Shown here piece by piece: positions 14,425 to 22,930 of a stretch of DNA of 46,714 bases (the first letter of the stretch is position 1; every line of letters starts with the position of its first letter). The position numbers were made by a program, and so were the translations under genes. The notes beneath the pieces were generated by a model, which saw nothing but the letters and a program-made list of their open reading frames with translations, did no database searches and had not been told where the DNA came from. Location of the stretch: contig NZ_PCOZ01000025.1 in NCBI RefSeq assembly GCF_002979555.1, positions 1 through 46,714 of the forward strand, in the 5' to 3' direction. This DNA is from Pseudomonas sp. MYb60. Its GTDB lineage: Bacteria > Pseudomonadota > Gammaproteobacteria > Pseudomonadales > Pseudomonadaceae.

Positions 14425-16149
14425 ATGGCGAAAATCAACCTGGCCCAACAGATGGCGACCACCCTTGAACAGGCGGGCATCAAGCGCATCTGGGGCCTGA
14501 CCGGTGACAGCCTCAACGGCCTCACCGACGCCTTGCGCAGCATGGACAGCATCGAGTGGATGCATGTGCGCCACGAGGAAGTTGCCGCGTTCGCGGCCGG
14601 CGCCGAAGCGGCAGCCACCGGCGAATTGACGGTATGCGCCGGCAGTTGCGGACCGGGTAACCTGCACTTGATCAACGGCCTGTTTGACTGCCACCGCAAC
14701 CATGTGCCGGTGCTGGCGATTGCGGCGCAGATCCCCTCCACCGAAATCGGCTTGAATTACTTCCAGGAAACCCATCCCCAGGAGCTGTTCAAGGAATGCA
14801 GCCACTTTGTCGAACTGGTCACCAGTGCGGAGCAGATGCCTCACGTGCTGCACCGCGCCATGCGTTCGGCGATCCTCAATCGCGGCGTCGCCGTGGTGGT
14901 GATACCGGGTGACGTTTCACTGCTGGAAGTGGAAGACAAACTCAAGCCCTGGCCGGCCCTGCATGCACCGCGCACCTTGCCGGCGGAGCAGGACCTGCAG
15001 CACCTCGTCGAGATCCTTGAAAGCAGCCAGAAAACCACCCTGCTGTGCGGCAGCGGTTGCGCGGGGACCCACGACCAGGTGGTGGCCTTGGCTGACACCC
15101 TCGGCGCGCCGGTGGTACACGCCTTGCGTGGCAAAGAGCACGTGGAATGGGACAACCCCTTCGACGTGGGCATGACCGGCCTGATCGGCTTCAGCTCCGG
15201 GTACCACGCGATGCTCGACTGCGACACGCTGATCATGCTCGGCACGGATTTCCCCTACCGTCAGTTCTACCCGACCGATGCAAAGATCATCCAGGTCGAC
15301 CGCGACCCACAAGCGCTGGGGCGCCGCGCCACGCTTGACCTGGGCATTGCCGCCGACGTGGGTGAAACCATCGACGCCCTGCTGCCGCGCTTGACGCGCA
15401 AGACCGATCGCAGCTTTCTCGACACGTCGCTGACGCATTACCAGAAAGCCCGCCAAGGCCTTGATGACCTGGCGCAACCGTCCAAGGCCAACCGGCCGAT
15501 CCATCCACAATATGTTGCGCGCTTGCTCAGCGAACTGGCGGACGATGACGCGATTTTCACCGCTGACGTGGGCTCGCCCACCGTTTGGGCCGCACGTTAC
15601 CTGAAGATGAACGGCAAACGCCGGCTGATCGGTTCGTTCAACCACGGCTCGATGGCCAATGCGATGCCCCAGGCGATTGGCGCACAAGCGGCATTTCCAG
15701 ATCGTCAGGTGATCTCGATGTCGGGCGACGGCGGTTTCGCCATGCTGATGGGGGATTTCATTTCACTGGCACAGTTGAAACTGCCGGTGAAAGTCATCGT
15801 GTTCGATAACTCGTCGCTGGGTTTTGTGGCGATGGAGATGAAAGCCGCGGGTTATCTGGACGCTGGCACCGAGCTGAAAAACCCGGACTTTGCCGCCATG
15901 TCCAATGCCATGGGGATCCTGGGCATTCGCGTGGAACAGTCCGAAGACCTGGAACCGGCATTGCGCCGCGCCCTGGCCCATGATGGGCCGGTGCTGGTGG
16001 ATGTAGTGACGGCGACTCAGGAACTGGTGATGCCGCCGACTATCAAGTTGGAGCAAGCCAAGGGGTTCAGCCTGTACATGCTCAAGGCCGTCATGAGTGG
16101 GCGCGGCGATGAGGTCATCGAGCTGGCCCGCACTAACTGGCTGCGCTGA
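14425..16149 (+). CDS. poxB: Thiamine-dependent pyruvate oxidase/dehydrogenase (PoxB type)
   Basis: A 574-residue enzyme with the three-domain ThDP fold. The N-terminal PYR domain has a catalytic Glu in RHEEVAAFAAGAE near residue 48. The middle domain (about 190-330) is the FAD-binding type. The C-terminal PP domain has the ThDP/Mg motif from GDGGFAML to FDN near 438-465. Length and motifs match ubiquinone-linked pyruvate dehydrogenase PoxB, which oxidises pyruvate to acetate and CO2. The ATG at 14425 has GGAG about 7 bases upstream. The 77-base gap after the flavin oxidoreductase suggests possible co-transcription. Confidence 0.9.
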   Translation: MAKINLAQQMATTLEQAGIKRIWGLTGDSLNGLTDALRSMDSIEWMHVRHEEVAAFAAGAEAAATGELTVCAGSCGPGNLHLINGLFDCHRNHVPVLAIAAQIPSTEIGLNYFQETHPQELFKECSHFVELVTSAEQMPHVLHRAMRSAILNRGVAVVVIPGDVSLLEVEDKLKPWPALHAPRTLPAEQDLQHLVEILESSQKTTLLCGSGCAGTHDQVVALADTLGAPVVHALRGKEHVEWDNPFDVGMTGLIGFSSGYHAMLDCDTLIMLGTDFPYRQFYPTDAKIIQVDRDPQALGRRATLDLGIAADVGETIDALLPRLTRKTDRSFLDTSLTHYQKARQGLDDLAQPSKANRPIHPQYVARLLSELADDDAIFTADVGSPTVWAARYLKMNGKRRLIGSFNHGSMANAMPQAIGAQAAFPDRQVISMSGDGGFAMLMGDFISLAQLKLPVKVIVFDNSSLGFVAMEMKAAGYLDAGTELKNPDFAAMSNAMGILGIRVEQSEDLEPALRRALAHDGPVLVDVVTATQELVMPPTIKLEQAKGFSLYMLKAVMSGRGDEVIELARTNWLR

Positions 16150-16154
16150 TCTAG

Positions 16155-16188
16155 AACGGTGGGAGGGGGCTTGCCCCCTCCCACCGTT
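16155..16188. repeat. REP-type perfect hairpin after poxB
   Basis: AACGGTGGGAGGGGG (16155-16169) pairs perfectly with CCCCCTCCCACCGTT (16174-16188) around a CTTG loop. It lies between the convergent poxB and FMN reductase genes and may also act as a mRNA-end hairpin, but no T run follows. Confidence 0.85.
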
Positions 16189-16204
16189 TGCCCGTATTAC
16201 CCAT

Positions 16205-16759
16205 TCAGCCCTGTTGTTTTTCCACCCATTTGCCGTAGGCATCGATGAAGGCCTGCAGGAATGGCTTGGTCTTCTCCGACACCTTGCCCGCCTCGTCAAA
16301 CACGTTGCCCGCCCCACCCAGGTAGGCTTCCGGTTGTTGCATGCAGGCCACGTCGAGAAACACCAGGGACTGGCGCAGATGATGGTTGGCACCAAAACCG
16401 CCGATGGCGCCCGGTGACACGCTGATGATCGCACCCGGCTTGCCGCTCCAGGCGCTCTGGCCGTAGGGGCGGGAACCCACGTCAATTGCGTTCTTCAACG
16501 GGGCCGGCACGGAGCGGTTGTATTCCGGGGTCACGAACAGCACCGCGTCGGATGAGCTCACCTGTTGGCGGAAAGTGCTGTAGGCTGCCGGCGGTGTCAC
16601 GTCGATATCTTCGTTGTAGAGCGGCAAGTCGCCGATTTCCACAATGTTCAACTTCAGGTTGGCAGGGGCCAGTTCGGCCAATGCCAGTGCGACCTTGCGG
16701 TTGATCGAGTCTTTTCTCAAGCTGCCGACCACGACGGCGACGGTGTAGACCTTGCTCAT
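16205..16759 (-). CDS. NADPH-dependent FMN reductase (ChrR/quinone reductase-like)
   Basis: A 184-residue flavodoxin-fold protein. It shows the FMN phosphate loop GSLRKDSINRKVA (residues 12-24), PEYNRSVPAPLKNAID near 78-93 and SPGAIGGFGANHHLRQ near 115-130. These are the motifs of the NADPH-dependent FMN reductase family that includes ChrR/YieF quinone and chromate reductases. It likely performs two-electron quinone reduction that limits oxidative stress, but the substrate is not shown by sequence. It stands alone, convergent with poxB. Confidence 0.92.
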   Translation of the reverse strand: MSKVYTVAVVVGSLRKDSINRKVALALAELAPANLKLNIVEIGDLPLYNEDIDVTPPAAYSTFRQQVSSSDAVLFVTPEYNRSVPAPLKNAIDVGSRPYGQSAWSGKPGAIISVSPGAIGGFGANHHLRQSLVFLDVACMQQPEAYLGGAGNVFDEAGKVSEKTKPFLQAFIDAYGKWVEKQQG

Positions 16760-16986
16760 TGGGGTTTCCCGACGTCTGACTAAAGGAGCCTGTAGTTATA
16801 GAGTTTTCGCGCCGTGTTCACCAGAAGGTTTTGATAATTCCCACAGCGTTTGCCTCGCTACCCAGCGCGTAGGAAGCGTCTGCAAATATCGACGAATAGT
16901 ATTTTTATCCCGTAAGTAAACTACCCCGCTCCATAACGGTCTACAGAACCGCAAATCGAGTGTTTATCTCCAGAGGTTCTAAACAG

Positions 16987-17223
16987 ATGGCAGCAGTACT
17001 AGTCGGACAGTTTCATGCCAGAGACGCGGAAGGTCGCGTGTATTCGGTGCATGAATTCCAGGAATCCAACCCGGCGCAAGGCGACCTGGCTGGTTCGGCA
17101 CCTACCACCACCTACAAGCTGGCCATTGGCGACCGTGTAGAGAAACTGGAAGGCGACGAATTCAAGTTGATTCAATCGGGCACCATTCTTGTGCGCGAAT
17201 CCGAGACCACCCTCGCTTCATAA
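16987..17223 (+). CDS. 78-residue hypothetical protein
   Basis: A small acidic protein with no signal peptide or membrane helix. The pattern is mostly beta-strand (VLVGQFHARDAEGRVYSVHEF, KLAIGDRVEKLEGDEFKL, GTILVRE), suggesting a small beta-barrel. The ATG at 16987 is preceded by AGAGG (16972-16976), which fits better than an in-frame GTG at 16960. Neighbours are a divergent FMN reductase and a convergent minus-strand gene, so it appears to be a single-gene unit. I do not recognise a family or function. Confidence 0.8.
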   Translation: MAAVLVGQFHARDAEGRVYSVHEFQESNPAQGDLAGSAPTTTYKLAIGDRVEKLEGDEFKLIQSGTILVRESETTLAS

Positions 17224-17245
17224 GATCGCGCCTTGTGCACCTGCT

Positions 17246-17273
17246 CAGTCCTGGCCATTGATGGCATTGACTG
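17246..17273. other. Nested hairpin downstream of the 78-residue gene
   Basis: Outer arms CAGTC (17246-17250) and GACTG (17269-17273) enclose inner arms GCCAT (17254-17258) and ATGGC (17261-17265). It sits between convergent genes without a T run, so a terminator role is uncertain. Confidence 0.4.
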
Positions 17274-17284
17274 GGCTGGCATGA

Positions 17285-17629
17285 TCATGGTGCGCGAATC
17301 TGCGTTACTTCGACCCCCGAGTCCCCTTCCCCGCTTTTGAGTGTCACCAGCACGCGCCCCCGCTCGCCTTCGACCGCATATTCCGAGCGCGTATAGCCCG
17401 CAGCGTTGTAGCCAGGATGCGCCACTACCTGCCTGACCAGGGCAACCTCCAATACCGCACCGACTTGCTCGGCCACCTGCTCCTGAGAACGAATGAAGCC
17501 TTCCAGCGCAAGATTGTGCGGCGTTGTGTCGTTTTGATCATCGATGAGATAAGCGGCCACGCACCCGACGGTCACCAGGACCAGCAATTGCTTGGCCGTT
17601 ACCCCGAAGTATTTCGAGGGAAGAGGCAT
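17285..17629 (-). CDS. 114-residue membrane-anchored hypothetical protein (Coa1-like?)
   Basis: One N-terminal membrane segment (about residues 11-28, QLLVLVTVGCVAAYLI) is followed by an exported-type domain. The domain contains a helix (ALEGFIRSQEQVAEQVGAV) and a strand pair (SEYAVEGERGRVLVTLKSGE). This resembles the layout of small Coa1/Tim21-like proteins linked to cytochrome oxidase assembly, but the similarity is by eye only. It is divergent from the LysR gene and convergent with the 78-residue gene. Confidence 0.7.
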   Translation of the reverse strand: MPLPSKYFGVTAKQLLVLVTVGCVAAYLIDDQNDTTPHNLALEGFIRSQEQVAEQVGAVLEVALVRQVVAHPGYNAAGYTRSEYAVEGERGRVLVTLKSGEGDSGVEVTQIRAP

Positions 17630-17703
17630 ATGAGACCAGACCTGTTTTTGTTGTAAGTGCCGGCAGCCGGCTTTGGTCGTTGTTGATCAGCACCGCCATT
17701 CTA

Positions 17704-17732
17704 TTGAATCCCCGGCGCGCTGCACATAGACT
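17704..17732 (+). promoter_or_regulatory. Sigma-70-type promoter of the LysR gene
   Basis: TTGAAT (17704-17709), a 17-bp spacer and TAGACT (17727-17732) form a good promoter. Transcription would start about 7 bases later, which is at or within a base or two of the ATG at 17739. No ribosome binding site precedes that ATG, so the mRNA may be leaderless. Confidence 0.55.
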
Positions 17733-17738
17733 CCGTCG

Positions 17739-18614
17739 ATGCGTTTACGTCATCTCGAAGTGATTCAGGCCATCTTGCAGACCGGACACCTCGGCACGGC
17801 CGCCGAATGGTTGCAACTCCCCGTGGGCGAGGTGGACGCAGCCCTCAAGGACGCCGAGCAGCAGCTTGGCTTCATGTTGTTCGCCAGCGTGCGCGGACGC
17901 TTGCAGGCCACCCGGGAAACCCTGGAATTGCAAGCCGGGATTGCCCAGGTGTACGAAGCGCTCGAGCCTGTGCAACGCCTGGCCAGCCGATTGAAACACC
18001 ACCACGCCCCACCCTTGCGCGCCTTGTGCACCCCGCCGCTGGCCAATCAACTGTTGCCACAAAGCATCGCCGCGCTGCGCCGACGGTTCCAGGACACCCC
18101 GTGCAACCTGTCGAGCCAGCCAACCCGGGAGATCATCAGGAGCCTGTTGTTGCACGAAGCCGACGTCGGTCTGAGCCTGCACGACCCGGAACATCCGCAA
18201 ATCCGCAGCACGGTGCTGGCTCAGGGCAAACTGCAATTGCTGGCGCCCCATGGCTGGCTCAAGCCCAAGCAGAAGTACATCGCCCTGCAGGACCTGGCCG
18301 GCCAGTCATTGATCGGGCTCGAAGGCCAAGACCCCCTCAGCCGCTTGCTGGACGCGAAGCTGCAAGCCCTGCGACCGTCACCGGTGGTGCAGACGCACGT
18401 ACAGACTTACCAGATGATGCGCAGCATGGTGGAAGCGGGAGAAGGCCTGGCGGTGGTGGACCCGTTTACGGCCGCGGGGGCGCAGGGTGCGTGCCCGCTG
18501 TCGCCGCCGATCACGGTCAACCTGTACGCGCTGACCCTCAAGGATGCCGTGGCATCACCCGCATTGAACGCGTTGATTGAGATCATCACGCAGAAAGCCG
18601 AAGCACTCCTGTAG
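17739..18614 (+). CDS. LysR-family transcriptional regulator
   Basis: A 291-residue regulator with an N-terminal winged helix-turn-helix (residues 1-60, MRLRHLEVIQAILQTGHLGTAAEWL) and a periplasmic-binding-protein-like effector domain (about 90-285). The helix-turn-helix is slightly divergent: the usual S-x-T/A-A-A segment reads LGTAAEWLQLP. No biosynthetic gene sits divergently next to it, since the 114-residue gene is 110 bases away, so its target and ligand are unknown. A promoter placing the start of transcription at the ATG is described at 17704-17732. Confidence 0.9.
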   Translation: MRLRHLEVIQAILQTGHLGTAAEWLQLPVGEVDAALKDAEQQLGFMLFASVRGRLQATRETLELQAGIAQVYEALEPVQRLASRLKHHHAPPLRALCTPPLANQLLPQSIAALRRRFQDTPCNLSSQPTREIIRSLLLHEADVGLSLHDPEHPQIRSTVLAQGKLQLLAPHGWLKPKQKYIALQDLAGQSLIGLEGQDPLSRLLDAKLQALRPSPVVQTHVQTYQMMRSMVEAGEGLAVVDPFTAAGAQGACPLSPPITVNLYALTLKDAVASPALNALIEIITQKAEALL

Positions 18615-18666
18615 GCGCAGACAACACGCCGCGCGCTCGGGAGTTTGCGAGCAAGCTGGCGCCTAC
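18611..18666. repeat. Inverted repeat between LysR and GNAT genes
   Basis: GTAGGCGC (18611-18618) and GCGCCTAC (18659-18666) are perfect arms around a GC-rich middle that includes TTTGCGAGCAAGCTGGC. This resembles the other common Pseudomonas REP group. It lies between two convergent genes. Confidence 0.6.
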
Positions 18667-19229
18667 GTTTTGAAAAGGCGGTACCAGAAAATCGCCACTT
18701 CACGGGTCTGGGGGTCGATGCCGCGATAGCGCAGCTGATCCACACCACCCATCACGTACCCACAGCGCTCATACAGACGGCAGGCGCCGAGGTTGTTGTT
18801 CTGGGTTTCGAGCATCATGCCCGGCAGGTTCTTCTTGCGACTCCAGAACTGCGCCACATCCAGCAATGCCTTGGCCACGCCATGACGCCGCGCGGGCAAG
18901 GCAACCGCCAACTCATCGACATGGGCAAAGCCGTTCCAGTTGGTGCTGACCACGATATGCCCCACCGGGCAATCATCCAGGTAGGCCATGAAGATCGCAC
19001 TGTCCGGCGCATCACGGAAACTGGCGAACTCTTCCGGATCGATGCCATAACACTTGCGGTACGGCAAGATGCGCTCCACGGGCCATTGGTCGACCCGCTT
19101 GCCCATCTGCGGTTCACCGTAGGCGTTGACCTCAAAGCTGAAATCATTGCCCCACACGTAGGCGTCAAAGCCCTCGTCGGCGACCCGTACACTGAGCCCT
19201 GGATACTTCGGGTTCATTACAGCTTGCAT
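18663..19229 (-). CDS. GNAT-family N-acetyltransferase
   Basis: A 188-residue protein with the GNAT fold. The acetyl-CoA-binding strand-loop-helix is ELAVALPARRHGVAKALLDVAQ (about residues 108-129), a variant of the Q/RxxGxG/A motif, followed by NNLGACRLYERCGYVMGG (about 147-164). An in-frame ATG three codons upstream plus an extended frame into ldcA are possible, but TTAGGG lies 6 bases before the ATG at 19229. It follows ldcA after 8 bases on the same strand, so it is probably co-transcribed. Its acceptor is unknown; a polyamine-related substrate would be a guess from context. Confidence 0.85.
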   Translation of the reverse strand: MQAVMNPKYPGLSVRVADEGFDAYVWGNDFSFEVNAYGEPQMGKRVDQWPVERILPYRKCYGIDPEEFASFRDAPDSAIFMAYLDDCPVGHIVVSTNWNGFAHVDELAVALPARRHGVAKALLDVAQFWSRKKNLPGMMLETQNNNLGACRLYERCGYVMGGVDQLRYRGIDPQTREVAIFWYRLFKT

Positions 19230-19237
19230 AAACATCC

Positions 19238-21493
19238 CTAACTCTTGATGCAATCGACGGTGTAACAACGACCACTGCCGTCGTCTTCGTGTTGCAGCCC
19301 ATGCACATCGGCAACAAAACCGGGAAAACTGCTATCGAACGTCCGGGCAAACGCCAGGTAGTCGATGATTGACCGCGTCGACTCGGTAAAGCGTTCTCCC
19401 GGCATGATCAGCGGAATGCCAGGCGGGTAAGGCACCAGCATCACTGCTGCGACGCGCCCTGGCAAGGCGTCGATGGAAACCGCCTCCACTTCGCCTCGCA
19501 CCAATTGGTCATAGGCATCGGCCGGTTTCATCGCGATTTCCGGCAGTACGGTGTACATGCGCTTGAGGTGCTTGGCCGTAGCGTTGCTGCGGTAGCACCC
19601 GTGCAACTGGTTGCACAGATCGCGCAAGCCCAGGCCCTGATAGCGCGCCTGGCCTTGGGCAAACACCGACGGCAAGCAACTGGCAAGGCTGGCATTGGCA
19701 TCGTAGTTACGCTTGAATTCCAGCAATTCGGTCAACAAGGTACTCCATTTGCCCTTGGTAATGCCCATGGAAAACAGCACGAGGAAGGAATACAAGCCGG
19801 TCTTTTCCACCACCAGCCCACGCTCCCAGAGGAATTTACTGACAACCGCGGCGGGAATCCCGCAATCGCTCAACGCGCCGCCGGCCGTCAGGCCGGGCGT
19901 TACCAGGGTGACTTTGATCGGATCGAGCAGCACGTAATCCTCGGCCACCTCGCCGAAACCGTGCCAGTCATCGCCTGGGTGCAACAACCAGTCCGCGGTG
20001 GCCACACGGTCGATGCCCGCCACCGACGGCGGTTGCCAGATGGAGAACCACCAGTCCTCGGCGGCGATGTGCTGACGCAGGTTGGCCAGCGCCCGGCGAA
20101 AGCTCAAGGCCTCATCGAACATTTCTTGCAACAACGAACGCCCCGCCGGACCTTCCATCATCGCCGACGCCACGTCCAGCGAGGCGATGATGCTGTATTG
20201 GGGCGAGGTGGAGATATGCATCATGAACGCTTCGTTGAAGCGATCGCGGTCCAGCTGGCGCGCGCCGCCGTCCTGCACATGGATCATGGAGGCCTGGCTG
20301 AACGCCGCCAACAGCTTGTGGGTGGAATGGGTGGTGAACACCAGCGGGCTGTCCGGGCTACGCGAGGTGCCCATGCCGTAACGCCCGGCGAAAAATTCGT
20401 GGAAGGCGGCGTAGGCATACCAGGCTTCGTCGAAATGCAGCACCTCGACACTGTTGCCCAATTGCTGCTTGATCAGCTCGGCGTTGTAGCACAAGCCGTC
20501 GTAGGTGGAGTTGGTGACCACCGCCAGCTTCACTTTCGGTTCGCGGCCACGGGTCAGCGGGCTGGCGTCGACCTTGGCGCGGATCGAGTCGGGGCTGAAT
20601 TCGCTCAAGGGAATGGGGCCGATGATCCCCAGTTCATTACGTTCCGGGCACAGGTACAACGGGATGGCGCCGGTCATGATGATCGAGTGCAGCACCGACT
20701 TGTGGCAATTGCGGTCCACCAGCACCAGGTCGTCACGCCCGACCATGGAATGCCAGACGATTTTGTTGGCGGTTGAAGTGCCGTTGATCACGAAGAACGT
20801 ATGGTCGGCGCCAAAGTTGCGCGCTGCCCGGGCCTCGGCTTCGGCCAGCGGCCCGGTGTGGTCCAGCAGCGAACCCAGCTCGGGTACCGAGACCGACAGG
20901 TCCGAGCGCAGGGTATTCTCCCCAAAGAACTGATGGAACGCCTGCCCGACCGGGCTTTTGCGATAGGCCACGCCACCGCCGTGTCCGGGGGTGTGCCACG
21001 AATAATTGGAGTCAGCGGTGTGTTGCACCAGCGCCTTGAAGAATGGCGGCAACAGGCCATCCAGGTAACTGCGCGCTGCGCGGGCTACTTGCCGGGCCAG
21101 GAATGGCACCGTGTCTTCAAACAGGTAGAGAATGCCGCGCAACTGGTTGAGTTCGCTCATGGCGTCGGCCGGTGCGTTTTCCAGGGTCACTTGCTCGCCC
21201 AAGGCGAAGATCGGCAAGTTGGGCGCTCGCAGCCGCGCTAGGCGGATCAGCTCGACCATATTCTGCAGCAAGTGGGTGTTTTCGCCGGCGCCTTCGGCGG
21301 CGATGAGCATGCAGGCCAAGCCATGATGGGTAGACGCCACCATGCGCCCCTCGGCGTAGTCCATCGCGGAAAAGACGCTGAAGCCCTCCTGTTCCAGCTC
21401 CCTGGCGATGCCTCGGACCCGATCACCGGCAACGGTGTCGGCCTTGATGTCGCGGTGCACGATAAGGACGGGAAACTTCAGGTCTTTGTACAT
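19238..21493 (-). CDS. ldcA: PLP-dependent lysine/arginine/ornithine decarboxylase (LdcA type)
   Basis: A 751-residue fold-type I decarboxylase. The N-terminal wing domain (about 1-130) is a response-regulator-like fold. The PLP domain includes SWHTPGHGGG near 165-174, HFDEAWYAY near 353-361 and the PLP lysine in HSTHKLL (Lys393). A C-terminal domain completes the protein. Gene order (next to GNAT, then dnaQ, rnhA, methyltransferase, gloB) matches the P. aeruginosa PA1818 ldcA region, and LdcA there makes cadaverine from lysine. Substrate choice among lysine, arginine and ornithine cannot be read from sequence alone. Confidence 0.9.
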   Translation of the reverse strand: MYKDLKFPVLIVHRDIKADTVAGDRVRGIARELEQEGFSVFSAMDYAEGRMVASTHHGLACMLIAAEGAGENTHLLQNMVELIRLARLRAPNLPIFALGEQVTLENAPADAMSELNQLRGILYLFEDTVPFLARQVARAARSYLDGLLPPFFKALVQHTADSNYSWHTPGHGGGVAYRKSPVGQAFHQFFGENTLRSDLSVSVPELGSLLDHTGPLAEAEARAARNFGADHTFFVINGTSTANKIVWHSMVGRDDLVLVDRNCHKSVLHSIIMTGAIPLYLCPERNELGIIGPIPLSEFSPDSIRAKVDASPLTRGREPKVKLAVVTNSTYDGLCYNAELIKQQLGNSVEVLHFDEAWYAYAAFHEFFAGRYGMGTSRSPDSPLVFTTHSTHKLLAAFSQASMIHVQDGGARQLDRDRFNEAFMMHISTSPQYSIIASLDVASAMMEGPAGRSLLQEMFDEALSFRRALANLRQHIAAEDWWFSIWQPPSVAGIDRVATADWLLHPGDDWHGFGEVAEDYVLLDPIKVTLVTPGLTAGGALSDCGIPAAVVSKFLWERGLVVEKTGLYSFLVLFSMGITKGKWSTLLTELLEFKRNYDANASLASCLPSVFAQGQARYQGLGLRDLCNQLHGCYRSNATAKHLKRMYTVLPEIAMKPADAYDQLVRGEVEAVSIDALPGRVAAVMLVPYPPGIPLIMPGERFTESTRSIIDYLAFARTFDSSFPGFVADVHGLQHEDDGSGRCYTVDCIKS

Positions 21494-21585
21494 GAGTGCT
21501 TGCAGTCCTGAGGGCTATGCACTCAAGGGTAGAAGCTGCGAGCAGATGTCGCGAATGAAGATTTAACAGGCCAGGAGGATCAAAA

Positions 21586-21613
21586 TGTGGGAGGGAGCTT
21601 GCGCCCTCCCACA
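21586..21613. repeat. REP-type hairpin between ldcA and dnaQ
   Basis: TGTGGGAGGG (21586-21595) pairs with CCCTCCCACA (21604-21613) around AGCTTGCG. It belongs to the same family as the elements at 116, 10063, 16155 and 26048. Confidence 0.85.
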
Positions 21614-21635
21614 CTAAGAATTCATTCAACCGGAA

Positions 21636-22382
21636 TTATTGCTGGGTCAACTGAGTCCACAACGCCGGCGCACCCGCCGACTTGGCGATGGCTTCCAGGC
21701 GTGCCGCATGCTCAGCCATGTCCTGCTCGCTGGCGCGGATGATGGTGATCGGCTTGCGATCCGCCGGCAGCCGACGGATTTCCGAAGGACGGTTGCCCGA
21801 GCCTTCCGCCGAACCGCTGCCGTCCGAGGCGTTACCGGCCAGGGACAGGCTGGTCTGCCCGCCGGTCATGGTCAGGTAGACGTCGGCGAGAATCTCGGAG
21901 TCGAGCAAGGCGCCGTGAAGTTCACGGCCGGAGTTGTCGACGCCATAGCGTTTGCACAAGGCATCGAGGCTGTTGCGCTGGCCCGGATGACGCTCGCGGG
22001 CCATCATCAGGGTGTCGAGAATCGAACAGTGCTGGGAAATATCCGCGCGGTCGGTCTGCCCCATCAGGGCAAATTCGTTGTTGATGAAGCCAACGTCGAA
22101 CGCCGCGTTATGGATGATCAACTGCGCGCCGTTGATGAACTCGAAAAACTCGTCGGCCACCTCGGCGAAACGCGGCTTGCCCTTGAGGAATTCGTCGGTA
22201 ATACCGTGGACGCCGATCGCGCCCTCGTCACTGTCGCGGTCCGGTTGCAGGTAGACGTGGAAGTGACGGCCGGTGAGGCGACGGCCCAGCAGCTCGACGC
22301 AACCGATTTCGATGATCCGGTGGCCATCAGTCACCGGCATGCCGGTGGTTTCGGTATCGAGTACTACGGATCGGATGGCCAT
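21636..22382 (-). CDS. dnaQ: DNA polymerase III epsilon subunit (proofreading exonuclease)
   Basis: A 248-residue DEDDh exonuclease. ExoI is LDTETTGMP (residues 7-15), ExoII lies around HNAAFDVGFINNEF (near 93-106), and ExoIII has the ELHGALLDSEILADVY segment with His and Asp near 158-173. It proofreads replication errors. It sits downstream of rnhA on the same strand. In E. coli the two genes are divergent, so this tandem arrangement is the Pseudomonas type. The C-terminal 70 residues include a Ser/Gly-rich linker and the tail that binds the polymerase alpha subunit. Confidence 0.97.
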   Translation of the reverse strand: MAIRSVVLDTETTGMPVTDGHRIIEIGCVELLGRRLTGRHFHVYLQPDRDSDEGAIGVHGITDEFLKGKPRFAEVADEFFEFINGAQLIIHNAAFDVGFINNEFALMGQTDRADISQHCSILDTLMMARERHPGQRNSLDALCKRYGVDNSGRELHGALLDSEILADVYLTMTGGQTSLSLAGNASDGSGSAEGSGNRPSEIRRLPADRKPITIIRASEQDMAEHAARLEAIAKSAGAPALWTQLTQQ

Positions 22383-22446
22383 CAGGGTTCAGCTCTCAAC
22401 GGTGTGATGTGTTTCGAAAGGCGCGATGTTAACACGTGAACCGGCA

Positions 22447-22899
22447 TCAGCTCTGCTTGTAGCCCCGCACTTCGTCCACGCCACGGTTGGCCAACTGGTC
22501 GGCGCGCTCGTTGCCCGGGTGGCCGATGTGGCCGCGTACCCACTTCCAGGTAATGTCATGGCGATTGCATTGCTCATCGAGCAATTGCCACAGGTCGGCG
22601 TTCTTCACCGGCTCCTTGGCCGCGGTTTTCCAGCCGCGTTTTTTCCAGTTGACCATCCACTCGTTGATGCCCTTCATCACGTACTGCGAGTCGGTCACCA
22701 GCAACACGTTGCAGCGGCGCTTGAGCTCTTCCAGGCCACGGATGGCGCCCATCAGCTCCATGCGGTTGTTGGTGGTATTGGGCTCGCCGCCCCACAGTTC
22801 CTTCTCGACGCCCTTGCATACCAGCAAGGCGCCCCAGCCGCCTGGGCCCGGGTTGCCCTTGCAGGCGCCGTCGGTGAAGAGTTCTACGCTATCGGTCAT
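22447..22899 (-). CDS. rnhA: Ribonuclease HI
   Basis: A 150-residue RNase HI that cuts the RNA strand of RNA-DNA hybrids. The catalytic carboxylates are in FTDGACKGNPGPGG (Asp10), NRMELMGAI (Glu48), TDSQYV (Asp70), and the HPGNERAD segment near residue 125-135 (the last Asp). The basic-protrusion helix NWKKRGWKT is present. It is followed by dnaQ (64 bases) and preceded by the methyltransferase gene (31 bases) on the same strand, likely one operon. Confidence 0.97.
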   Translation of the reverse strand: MTDSVELFTDGACKGNPGPGGWGALLVCKGVEKELWGGEPNTTNNRMELMGAIRGLEELKRRCNVLLVTDSQYVMKGINEWMVNWKKRGWKTAAKEPVKNADLWQLLDEQCNRHDITWKWVRGHIGHPGNERADQLANRGVDEVRGYKQS

Positions 22900-22930
22900 C
22901 GGTTGCTCGACATCAAATCAAAAAGAGGTT

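Noticed and set aside
18611..18666. The inverted repeat near 18611 as an intrinsic terminator
   Set aside because: The arms are far apart and the only T run (four bases) comes after the right arm, so it fits a repeat element better than a strong terminator.
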